A stretch of DNA of 5,625 bases from Prevotellaceae bacterium (GCA_031259225.1 JAIRLT010000053.1:1-5625), one strand, 5' to 3'; counted from the first letter of the stretch, positions 1-5,189 are shown. Numbers and translations: made by a program. Notes: generated from the sequence alone by a model not told the origin.

Positions 1-15
1 GGAGTGGCGCAAGTT

Positions 16-43
16 AATTAGGAATTAGAAATTAAGAATTGGG
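16..43. repeat. Heptad tandem tract A (AATTAGG-like)
   Basis: Four consecutive 7-bp words in register: AATTAGG, AATTAGA, AATTAAG, AATTGGG. The last word merges into a G-rich stretch. This is the first of several runs of the same period between positions 16 and 426. No reading frame or known motif explains it. Confidence 0.75.
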
Positions 44-57
44 CGGGGGCGGCAGCC

Positions 58-92
58 AATTATGAATTATGAGTTATGAGTTATGAATTAGG
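58..92. repeat. Heptad tandem tract B (AATTATG/AGTTATG)
   Basis: Five consecutive 7-bp words in perfect register: AATTATG twice, AGTTATG twice, then AATTAGG. The tract starts directly after a GCGGCAGCC linker (49-57) and ends inside the next linker, which begins GGCTGGCGCG. The word differs from the AATTAGA of the neighbouring tracts, so each tract appears to have been amplified separately. Confidence 0.8.
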
Positions 93-106
93 CTGGCGCG
101 TCAGCC

Positions 107-148
107 AATTAGAAATTAGAAATTAGAAATCAGAAATTGGGAATTTTG
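107..148. repeat. Heptad tandem tract C (AATTAGA)
   Basis: Six 7-bp words: AATTAGA three times, AATCAGA, AATTGGG, AATTTTG. It follows a GCGTCAGCC linker at 98-106 without a gap. The words decay toward the right end, before the inverted-repeat element that starts near 157. Confidence 0.8.
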
Positions 149-156
149 GGGCTTGT

Positions 157-316
157 CCTCACCCCCGACCCCTCTCCTGAAGGCGAGGGGAGCAGCGCTC
201 CGTAGCAGCGTCATTGAAGGGACGCAGCAAAGCAAACCGGTTGAATTAATCATTAGGAATTATACTGGTGCGCCAGCCACCCCCTCTCCGCCGGGAGAGG
301 GGGCTGGGGGGTGAGG
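157..316. repeat. Inverted-repeat (MITE/REP-like) element
   Basis: The outer 10 bases CCTCACCCCC (157-166) are the exact reverse complement of 307-316. The inner CCCCTCTCC (169-177) is the reverse complement of 294-302. Each arm also folds on itself: 169-190 forms a stem with a TGAA loop, and 280-289 pairs with 294-303 around a GCCG loop (10 bp). Shorter palindromes lie between, such as GGAGC/GCTCC at 189-201 and GCGTC/GACGC at 208-225. No reading frame or clear target-site duplication is visible. It may be a non-autonomous mobile element or a pair of REP-like hairpins. Similar C-rich/G-rich palindromes recur in many bacterial intergenic regions as I recall. Confidence 0.55.
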
Positions 317-384
317 ATTAAATACCGCAGCAGTTTCCTCGACTCCGCTTCGCTCCGCTCGGAATGACGCCACACGCGTCAGCC

Positions 385-426
385 AATTAGAAATTAGAAA
401 TCAGAAATTAGAAATTAGAAATTGGT
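385..426. repeat. Heptad tandem tract D (AATTAGA)
   Basis: Six 7-bp words: AATTAGA twice, AATCAGA, AATTAGA twice, AATTGGT. It uses the same word family as tract C, including the AATCAGA variant and a closing AATTGG word. It also follows the same GCGTCAGCC linker (376-384). Linker plus tract therefore looks like one duplicated module. Confidence 0.8.
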
Positions 427-439
427 TGGCGCGGCAGCC

Positions 440-478
440 TAAATCTGTAAACCTGTAAATCCGTAAATATGTAAATTG
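440..478. repeat. Octamer tandem tract E (TAAATCTG-like)
   Basis: Four 8-bp words, TAAATCTG, TAAACCTG, TAAATCCG and TAAATATG, followed by a 7-bp TAAATTG. It starts directly after the GCGGCAGCC linker at 431-439. The period changes from 7 to 8 bp relative to tracts A-D, but the modular arrangement is the same. Confidence 0.75.
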
Positions 479-532
479 TTCCTGCGCCAGCCCCTTTCAC
501 CCTTTACCTTGTACCCTTTGCCCCAAAAAAAG

Positions 533-565
533 AACTGCCGGTGCAGAAATGTACCGACGGTTTTT
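533..565. terminator. Probable bidirectional intrinsic terminator
   Basis: An imperfect stem of about 11 bp pairs AAC...CCGGTGC (533-544) with GTACCG...GGTT (551-562), with one C/A mismatch and some G-T pairs. The loop is about 6 nt. It is flanked by a run of seven A (525-531) and by TTTTT (561-565), so either strand would end in a U-tract. No gene ending just upstream is visible in the window, so it probably serves a transcript from beyond the left edge or insulates typA. Confidence 0.5.
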
Positions 566-566
566 C

Positions 567-598
567 TTGAAATCTTTAAATTTTGAAATCTTTAAATT
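567..598. repeat. Perfect 16-bp tandem duplication (tract G)
   Basis: Two identical adjacent copies of TTGAAATCTTTAAATT at 567-582 and 583-598. The pair follows the terminator-like hairpin and is followed by TTCCTGCGTCAGCC, another linker copy. Confidence 0.85.
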
Positions 599-621
599 GT
601 TCCTGCGTCAGCCTAATTAGT

Positions 622-660
622 CATATTAGCACATTTTCACATTAGCGCATTGTTCATTGT
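622..660. repeat. Degenerate octamer tract H upstream of typA promoter
   Basis: Approximate 8-bp words: CATATTAG, CACATTTT, CACATTAG, CGCATTGT, then TCATTGT. The run ends seven bases before the -7 box of typA, so it covers the region where the -33 element should lie. Repeat units here could directly shape promoter strength. The functional role is inferred. Confidence 0.5.
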
Positions 661-666
661 TTTTTG

Positions 667-674
667 TACCTTTG
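667..674 (+). promoter_or_regulatory. typA promoter, -7 box TACCTTTG
   Basis: An exact match to the Bacteroides sigma-ABfr -7 consensus TAnnTTTG. It lies 20 bases before the typA start codon, giving a very short predicted leader of roughly 15 nt. The -33 TTTG is not exact. TTAG at 642-645 is 21 bases upstream and is the best-placed candidate. The downstream context CATCC is nearly shared with the rpsU promoter. Confidence 0.7.
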
Positions 675-694
675 CATCCTTTTTAAAATAATTT

Positions 695-2461
695 ATGCAG
701 AAAATACGGAACATCGCTATCATTGCCCACGTAGACCACGGGAAAACCACGCTGGTTGATCGCATGATTTTACAGGGAAAACTTTTCCGCGATAATGAAA
801 AACACGGCGAACTGATACTCGACAGCAACGAACTGGAACGCGAACGCGGCATCACCATCCTGTCCAAAAACGTGTCGGTGACTTATAAAGATTGTAAAAT
901 AAATATCATCGATACGCCGGGTCATGCCGACTTCGGCGGCGAAGTAGAGCGCGTCCTCAATATGGCTGACGGCGTGCTGCTGCTGGTGGACGCTTTTGAA
1001 GGCACGATGCCCCAGACGCGGTTTGTCCTGCAAAAAGCGCTGGCGCTGGGCAAAAAGCCGGTGGTGGTCATCAACAAAGTCGATAAGCCGAACTGCCGCC
1101 CCGATGAAGTGAATGAACAGGTATTCGACCTGATGTTTAGTTTGCAGGCAACCGAAGAACAGTTAGATTTTAAAACCATTTACGGCAGCGCCAAACAGGG
1201 CTGGATGTCGTTCGACTGGCGGCGCCCGGCGACCGGTATCACGCCGCTGCTCGACACCATCCTTAAAGAAATTCCTGCGCCGCCCGTCGTGGAAGGTACG
1301 CCGCAACTGCTGGTTACTTCGCTGGAATATTCGCCTTATGTGGGACGTATCGCTATCGGTCGCATCACGCGCGGGGTACTGCGTCCGGGCATGCCGGTGT
1401 CGCTGGTGAAACGCGACGGCACGGTGGAAAAAACAAAAATAAAAGACCTCATGACTTTTGAAGGATTGGGAAAAACCGGGCGTGACGAAGTGCTGTGCGG
1501 CGACATCTGCGCGCTGGTCGGCATCGAGGGCTTTGAAATCGGCGATACCGTTGCCGATGACGAAAATCCCGAAGCCCTGCCGCCCATTGCGGTCGATGAG
1601 CCGACGATGAGCATGCTCTTCACGGTGAACAATTCGCCGTTTTTCGGGCGCGACGGGAAATTCGTTACCTCGCGCCACCTGAAAGAACGCCTCGAACGGG
1701 AACTGGAAAAAAACCTCGCCTTGCAGGTAAAGGACAGCCCTGCTGCCGATTCGTTTATACTCTACGGGCGCGGCGTGCTGCACCTGAGCGTGCTCATCGA
1801 AACCATGCGCCGCGAGGGATACGAACTCCAAGTAGGGCAGCCGAAAGTGATTGACAAAAATATTAACGGCGTGCGTTGCGAACCTATGGAGCATCTCACC
1901 ATTGACCTGCCGGAAGCCATGGCGGGCAAAGCAATTGAGCTGTCTACCCGCCGCAAGGGAACGCTGCTGCACATGGAACGCCGCGGCGAACGAATGCACC
2001 TCGACTTTGATATCCCCTCGCGCGGATTGATTGGCTTGCGCAGCAACCTGCTTACCGCCACACAGGGCGAAGCGGTGGTCGCGCACCGTTTCAAAAGCTT
2101 TGAACCCTATAAAGGCGAAATAGAACAGCGTATCAACGGCTCGCTCGTAGCCATTGAAACCGGCATGGTGATTGCCTACGCGCTGGATAAACTGCAAGAC
2201 CGCGGGAAATTCTTTGTGGCGCCTGGAGAGGAAATATACGCCGGACAGGTCGTCGGCGAACATACCCGCGCCGGAGACCTTTCCCTGAACCTCTGCAAGA
2301 CAAAAAAGCTTACCAACATGCGGGCGTCCGGCTCCGACGAGAAGCTGAACATCGCCCCGCCCATACGTTTCAGCCTCGAGGAAGCGCTGGAATATATACA
2401 GGAAGACGAATACGTCGAAGTAACCCCAAAATTCATGCGGCTGAGGAAAATCAAAAGCTAA
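695..2461 (+). CDS. typA: Ribosome-associated GTPase TypA/BipA
   Basis: A 588-residue translational GTPase of the EF-G/LepA class. The family binds the 70S ribosome at the EF-G site and assists 50S assembly and growth under stress, especially at low temperature. The GTPase domain is intact: P-loop AHVDHGKT at residues 11-18, switch I RERGITI at 49-55, DTPGH at 73-77, NKVD at 127-130, and GSAKQG at 164-169 serving as G5. EF-G-like domains II, III and V and the TypA C-terminal domain follow. The length is slightly below the roughly 600 residues usual for the family, with no break visible. The ATG at 695 gives the expected N-terminus MQKIRNIAIIAHVDH. There is no SD, only an A/T-rich leader, as is normal in Bacteroidota. 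It is transcribed alone from the promoter at 667. Confidence 0.97.
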   Translation: MQKIRNIAIIAHVDHGKTTLVDRMILQGKLFRDNEKHGELILDSNELERERGITILSKNVSVTYKDCKINIIDTPGHADFGGEVERVLNMADGVLLLVDAFEGTMPQTRFVLQKALALGKKPVVVINKVDKPNCRPDEVNEQVFDLMFSLQATEEQLDFKTIYGSAKQGWMSFDWRRPATGITPLLDTILKEIPAPPVVEGTPQLLVTSLEYSPYVGRIAIGRITRGVLRPGMPVSLVKRDGTVEKTKIKDLMTFEGLGKTGRDEVLCGDICALVGIEGFEIGDTVADDENPEALPPIAVDEPTMSMLFTVNNSPFFGRDGKFVTSRHLKERLERELEKNLALQVKDSPAADSFILYGRGVLHLSVLIETMRREGYELQVGQPKVIDKNINGVRCEPMEHLTIDLPEAMAGKAIELSTRRKGTLLHMERRGERMHLDFDIPSRGLIGLRSNLLTATQGEAVVAHRFKSFEPYKGEIEQRINGSLVAIETGMVIAYALDKLQDRGKFFVAPGEEIYAGQVVGEHTRAGDLSLNLCKTKKLTNMRASGSDEKLNIAPPIRFSLEEALEYIQEDEYVEVTPKFMRLRKIKS

Positions 2462-2464
2462 GCG

Positions 2465-2512
2465 GGATGCGCAGCAGTTTGAAAGGCGTCCCGCGGCATC
2501 CGGGTATTTTTT
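2465..2512 (+). terminator. Probable typA terminator with alternative hairpins
   Basis: Just after the typA stop, GGATGC (2465-2470) can pair with GCATCC (2496-2501), and CCCG (2490-2493) can pair with CGGG (2501-2504). A competing pairing is GCGGGA (2462-2467) with TCCCGC (2489-2494). A run of six T follows at 2507-2512. This fits a rho-independent terminator, though the stem is not as clean as the ones after rpsU and hpf. Confidence 0.45.
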
Positions 2513-2529
2513 ATCCTAATTTTTTTTAC

Positions 2530-2537
2530 TACCTTTG
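2530..2537 (+). promoter_or_regulatory. rpsU promoter, -7 box TACCTTTG
   Basis: A second exact TAnnTTTG box, identical to the one before typA and followed by CCATCC. A -33 element would fall in the T-run at 2507-2512, so it overlaps the terminator U-tract. Transcription would begin around 2543-2546, leaving a leader of about 28 nt that consists mostly of the SD region. Confidence 0.7.
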
Positions 2538-2553
2538 CCATCCGGAAAAAAAG

Positions 2554-2560
2554 GGAGGTG
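2554..2560 (+). promoter_or_regulatory. Strong Shine-Dalgarno of rpsU (GGAGGTG)
   Basis: Seven contiguous bases complementary to the 16S rRNA 3' end, ending 11 bases before the rpsU ATG. Such SDs are rare in Bacteroidota, where bS21, bS18 and bS6 occlude the anti-SD. Work in Flavobacterium johnsoniae showed that rpsU is an exception and is autoregulated through its SD. This site also fixes the start at 2572. Confidence 0.75.
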
Positions 2561-2571
2561 TATGTGACCCC

Positions 2572-2763
2572 ATGATTATTGTACAAATAAAAGAAAACGA
2601 AAATATCGAACGGGCGCTGAAAAAATTTAAGCGTAAGTTTGAAAAAACAGGCGTCCTCCGCGAATTACGCGGGCGTAAAGTTTTTGAAAAAAAATCCGTA
2701 AAACGTCGCGACGAAATTAAACGCGCCGCTTACCGCCAGCGTTTGCAGTTGGAAGACGAATAA
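2572..2763 (+). CDS. rpsU: 30S ribosomal protein bS21
   Basis: A 63-residue, strongly basic protein starting MIIVQIKENENIERALKKFK, the classic bS21 N-terminus. The family core KRKFEKTGVLRELRGRKVFEKKS follows. bS21 binds the 30S platform near the 16S 3' end. In Bacteroidota it helps hide the anti-SD from mRNA. The reading frame is open upstream to 2467, but the extra 35 residues would span the promoter and leader and resemble no bS21, so the ATG after the SD is chosen. The length matches Bacteroidales homologues as I recall them. It has its own promoter and terminator and is probably monocistronic. Confidence 0.95.
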   Translation: MIIVQIKENENIERALKKFKRKFEKTGVLRELRGRKVFEKKSVKRRDEIKRAAYRQRLQLEDE

Positions 2764-2781
2764 TTACCCCTGTAACACAGG

Positions 2782-2824
2782 AACCGGAAAGACGATTTAT
2801 TTGCACTTTCCGGTTTTTTTTTTT
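2782..2824 (+). terminator. Intrinsic terminator after rpsU
   Basis: A perfect 10-bp stem pairs AACCGGAAAG (2782-2791) with CTTTCCGGTT (2806-2815) around a 14-nt loop. Eleven consecutive T (2814-2824) follow. It lies 18 bases past the rpsU stop. It shows that an upstream TTG at 2801, in frame with xer, is not a plausible start because it lies inside this hairpin. Confidence 0.85.
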
Positions 2825-2851
2825 ATTTTAGCGGTGAAAAACAACAGGCAA

Positions 2852-3763
2852 ATGTTTCACCGGTTCATCAATCACCTGCGCCACGAAAAGCGCTACTCCG
2901 AGCGGACAATAAGCATCTACGCCGATGCTATCCGGCATTTCTTAGGTCATGCAGCCATCCCCAGCGACGATAAGCAGGCGCTGTCCACGCTGACGGCGCA
3001 GGAAGTACGTTCGTGGATGACCGGTTTGCTCAAAAACCGGCTGGCTACCCGCACCGTCAATTTACAACTTTCGGCATTGAACCGGTTTTTCAAATTTTTA
3101 TTGACGGAAAATATCCTTGAAAAAAACCCGATGCAAAAAATCCAGCGCCCGAAAACAGGCAGGCGGTTACCGGAATTTTTTGCAGCAACGGCGCTAAACG
3201 AGTTCCTCAATAGTGACATCGCCGGCGACGATTATATCAGCGTGCGTGACCGGATAATTATTGACTTGTTTTATACCACCGGTATCCGCCGCGCCGAACT
3301 GATTGCCTTGCGCCCGGCGGATATTTATATTACAGGCGCGGAAGCGGTGTTGCGCGTTACCGGCAAAGGCGACAAGCAGCGCGAAACGCCGCTCACCGGA
3401 AAAATGGCGATGCTGTTGGAAGATTATTTAAATTTGCGGCAAACGGCTTTTCCGGACTTGTCCGCTAACGACCGCCTGTTTGTGACCGGGAAAGGAAAAC
3501 CGTTGTATCCACAGGCAGTAAACCGCTTAGTGCACGACCGGCTGGCAAATCAACCGGGGTTTACGGGGAAGAAAAGCCCGCATGTGTTACGCCATTCGCT
3601 GGCTACGCATTTGTTGAATAACGGCGCCGACATTATGAGTATAAAAGAAACATTGGGACATTCGAGCCTTGCCGCTACGCAGGTTTATACGCACAATTCG
3701 TTTGCCAAATTAAAAAAAGTATATACAAAAGCGCACCCGCGAGCGGAAGACCGTAGGCAGTAG
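2852..3763 (+). CDS. xerC: Tyrosine recombinase, XerC/XerD type
   Basis: A 303-residue site-specific recombinase. Xer pairs resolve chromosome dimers at dif near the terminus, by strand exchange through a 3'-phosphotyrosine. The N-terminal SAM-like DNA-binding domain covers about residues 1-100 and the catalytic domain about 110-290. The full active site is visible: Arg146 in TGIRR, Lys172 in GKGDK, His244 and Arg247 in HVLRH, His270 in LGHSS, and the nucleophile Tyr279 in QVYTH. These positions nearly coincide with E. coli XerD numbering, which supports the ATG at 2852. The in-frame GTG at 2834 would add six residues and is less likely. Placement between rpsU and hpf is, as I recall, conserved in Bacteroidales, which favours the housekeeping XerC over an integrase. 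XerC versus XerD cannot be settled here. No SD is visible, and the stop lies in a short tandem repeat. Confidence 0.88.
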   Translation: MFHRFINHLRHEKRYSERTISIYADAIRHFLGHAAIPSDDKQALSTLTAQEVRSWMTGLLKNRLATRTVNLQLSALNRFFKFLLTENILEKNPMQKIQRPKTGRRLPEFFAATALNEFLNSDIAGDDYISVRDRIIIDLFYTTGIRRAELIALRPADIYITGAEAVLRVTGKGDKQRETPLTGKMAMLLEDYLNLRQTAFPDLSANDRLFVTGKGKPLYPQAVNRLVHDRLANQPGFTGKKSPHVLRHSLATHLLNNGADIMSIKETLGHSSLAATQVYTHNSFAKLKKVYTKAHPRAEDRRQ

Positions 3764-3766
3764 GCA
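3753..3766. repeat. Heptamer repeat GTAGGCA spanning the xer stop
   Basis: Two perfect adjacent copies of GTAGGCA (3753-3759 and 3760-3766), then a decayed GTGGACG. The TAG stop of the recombinase gene at 3761-3763 lies within the second copy. The period is 7 bp, as in tracts A-D upstream of typA, but the word is different. Confidence 0.7.
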
Positions 3767-3883
3767 GTGGACGGGATAGAAATTAAAATAATAGAGTTGT
3801 TCAGAAATTAAAAAATAATAAAATAGCGAGGATGAAAATCAACATTTCAATAATCGCATCAATCAATAATAAACATTTTTATT

Positions 3884-3890
3884 TAAGGAG
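3884..3890 (+). promoter_or_regulatory. Strong Shine-Dalgarno of hpf (TAAGGAG)
   Basis: Seven contiguous bases complementary to the 16S anti-SD region, ending 8 bases before the hpf ATG, which is ideal spacing. Together with rpsU this is one of only two strong SDs in the window. The preceding 120 bases after xer are A/T-rich. I see no exact TAnnTTTG box there, so the hpf promoter is unassigned. Confidence 0.75.
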
Positions 3891-3898
3891 AACAAATT

Positions 3899-4192
3899 AT
3901 GGAAGTACGTGTACAATCGGTAAAATTTGACGCCGACCACAAATTGGTAGATTTTGCTACCAGAAAAGTAAAGAAGTTAGACCGTTTTTTCGACGGCATT
4001 ATTGCTGCAGAGGTTACCATGAGCCTTACGCCGGATCATGATAATAAAAAAGTAGCTGTCCGGTTGGAAATCCCCGGCTATGATTTACGCACCGACAAAC
4101 AATGCCGGACATTTGAAGAGGCTGTGCGCCAATGCGTGGATGTGTTGAAAATCCAATTGAAGAAAGCCAAGGAAAAAATGCGTGGGGAATAA
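3899..4192 (+). CDS. hpf: Ribosome hibernation-promoting factor (short HPF/RaiA)
   Basis: A 97-residue protein of the HPF/RaiA (S30AE) family. These factors bind the 30S decoding site in stationary or starved cells, blocking mRNA and tRNA and protecting idle ribosomes. The start MEVRVQSVKFDADHKLVDFATRKV and the segment KCR/TFEEAVRQCVDVLKIQLKKAKEK-like C-terminal helix fit the beta-alpha-beta-beta-beta-alpha fold. It is the short form: the C-terminal dimerisation domain of long HPF is absent, and the length is close to E. coli HPF (95 residues). It lies 135 bases after the xer stop with its own strong SD and ends before a perfect terminator. The symbol could equally be raiA. Confidence 0.92.
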   Translation: MEVRVQSVKFDADHKLVDFATRKVKKLDRFFDGIIAAEVTMSLTPDHDNKKVAVRLEIPGYDLRTDKQCRTFEEAVRQCVDVLKIQLKKAKEKMRGE

Positions 4193-4265
4193 AAAGTTCA
4201 GGTTTGCCCGCAAATGAATACAGGCTAAAACAGGCAGGTTGGTTTACTTGTTTGTGTATTTACTG

Positions 4266-4295
4266 CAGGGGAGAAAAGATTTTCTCCCCTGTTTT
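4266..4295 (+). terminator. Intrinsic terminator after hpf
   Basis: CAGGGGAGAAAA (4266-4277) pairs perfectly with TTTTCTCCCCTG (4280-4291), giving 12 bp on paper around two bases. In practice the loop is slightly larger. TTTTATTTAT follows. It lies about 75 bases past the hpf stop and before the convergent truA end. The minus-strand side lacks a U-tract, so it mainly serves hpf. The remainder of 4193-4360 shows no gene or tRNA. Confidence 0.85.
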
Positions 4296-4360
4296 ATTTA
4301 TGATCGTTTGTATTCGCCCAACGAAGATATAATCCAAAGCAAACCGGCAGCGGAGGATAC

Positions 4361-5152
4361 CTATATTATAACAGGTACGTTTATGCACGGGGGAATACCG
4401 GGTGCATTTTTATATTGTATATCCGTTAGCCATAATCCTTTTGCGGGTACGGAACTGCCGGCGGCGCAACGGTCTTTTTGGGTTATAATACGGCGCAGGT
4501 CATCGCCGTTGATTTTTCCACGCCCCACGTCAATCAACGTTCCGACAATAGCGCGTACCATATTGCGCAGGAAGCGGTCGGCGGAAATAGTAAATTCCAG
4601 TGTGCCGGCAGTAGCTTCCCACCGGGCTTGTATGAGGCGGCAATGATTGGTTTTGCTTTGTCCGTGCAGTTTGGCAAAACTGGTGAAATCGGTGTATTCA
4701 AACAGTATTTGCGCTGCGTCGTTCATCGCCGCCACATCCAGGTCAAAAGGAAGAAACGCCGCAAATTCCGCGTTGAACGGATTTTTTTCCGTGCTTATAT
4801 AATATTTGTAAGTACGCTGCACTGCGTCGAAACGGGCGTGCGCAGTAGCTTCAACACGCAGGATGTTGTGGATGCAAACGTCGCCGGGAAGTATGCAGTT
4901 GAGCTTGTACAAGGCTTGTGCCGTACCGTTGGCGGTAACGTACAGTTCATATTGCCCGCTATCGAAATGCGCCACGAAGTAGCTTGCATGCACGCCGGTA
5001 TCGGTGCGACCGGCGCCGGTAGTTTCGACTTTTTCGTCCAGCAACAGCGAAAGCGCCCGGTTTACCTCACCCTGTACCGTGCGGGCATTAGTCTGCACTT
5101 GCCATCCATGGTAATTTGTTCCTTTGTATGATAAATAAATGAAATAACGCAT
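4361..5152 (-). CDS. truA: tRNA pseudouridine(38-40) synthase TruA
   Basis: A 263-residue enzyme that isomerises uridines 38-40 in the anticodon arm of tRNAs to pseudouridine. Diagnostic features are the N-terminal YLSYKGTNYHGWQVQ, the catalytic motif GAGRTDTGVHA with the nucleophile Asp51, FDAVQRTYKYYI in the middle, and RFLRNMVRAIVGTLIDVG near the C-terminus. The length is normal for TruA. The ATG at 5152 gives the standard start MRYFIYLSYKG. An in-frame TTG at 5209 would add 19 residues without family resemblance and runs through a palindrome, so it is rejected. There is no SD. The gene is convergent with hpf (168 bases between stops) and divergent from the MoxR gene. No clean TAnnTTTG box is visible upstream. 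Confidence 0.95.
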   Translation of the reverse strand: MRYFIYLSYKGTNYHGWQVQTNARTVQGEVNRALSLLLDEKVETTGAGRTDTGVHASYFVAHFDSGQYELYVTANGTAQALYKLNCILPGDVCIHNILRVEATAHARFDAVQRTYKYYISTEKNPFNAEFAAFLPFDLDVAAMNDAAQILFEYTDFTSFAKLHGQSKTNHCRLIQARWEATAGTLEFTISADRFLRNMVRAIVGTLIDVGRGKINGDDLRRIITQKDRCAAGSSVPAKGLWLTDIQYKNAPGIPPCINVPVII

Positions 5153-5189
5153 TACTTTTTGACTACTTCTAAACTCATTATTAACATCC

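Larger units (their letters stand above)
49..613. repeat. Dispersed GCGNCAGCC linker family (7 copies)
   Basis: Copies of GCGNCAGCC lie at 49-57, 98-106, 270-278, 376-384, 431-439, 484-492 and 605-613, all on the plus strand. The variable base is G, T or C. Several copies are preceded by a partly complementary GGCTGGC or CTGG, making small palindromes (for example 91-106 and 265-276). Most are followed immediately by a short tandem tract, so they separate the modules of this non-coding region. The copies at 484 and 605 share a longer context. Confidence 0.7.

Noticed and set aside
16..613. CRISPR-like array (regular repeats with spacers)
   Set aside because: The repeated linker is only 9 bases, its spacing is irregular (about 30 to 170 bases), and the intervening DNA is itself tandemly repetitive rather than unique. 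No cas gene is present.
1163..2263. Long minus-strand open frame (366 codons) opposite typA
   Set aside because: It is fully antisense to an unmistakable typA and has a composition rich in His, Arg and Phe, typical of a shadow frame. No family motif or start signal is seen.
2467..2571. Extended N-terminus for bS21 (35 more residues)
   Set aside because: The extension overlaps the terminator, promoter and SD, has no resemblance to bS21, and would make the strong SD internal.
2796..2803. xer promoter box TTTATTTG
   Set aside because: It has one mismatch at the highly conserved second base and lies in the loop of the rpsU terminator, so I do not call it.
2801..2851. Earlier start (TTG at 2801) for the Xer recombinase
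   Set aside because: The codon lies inside the rpsU terminator hairpin and would be upstream of any transcript start for xer. The ATG at 2852 gives family-standard positions for all catalytic residues.
4132..4646. Two plus-strand open frames overlapping the hpf end, the terminator and truA
   Set aside because: They run through a clear intrinsic terminator, overlap known genes in other frames, and show no start signal or family resemblance.
4478..5131. Plus-strand open frame of 217 codons opposite truA
   Set aside because: It is antisense to a complete, motif-bearing truA and its translation shows no recognisable domain. It is a shadow frame.
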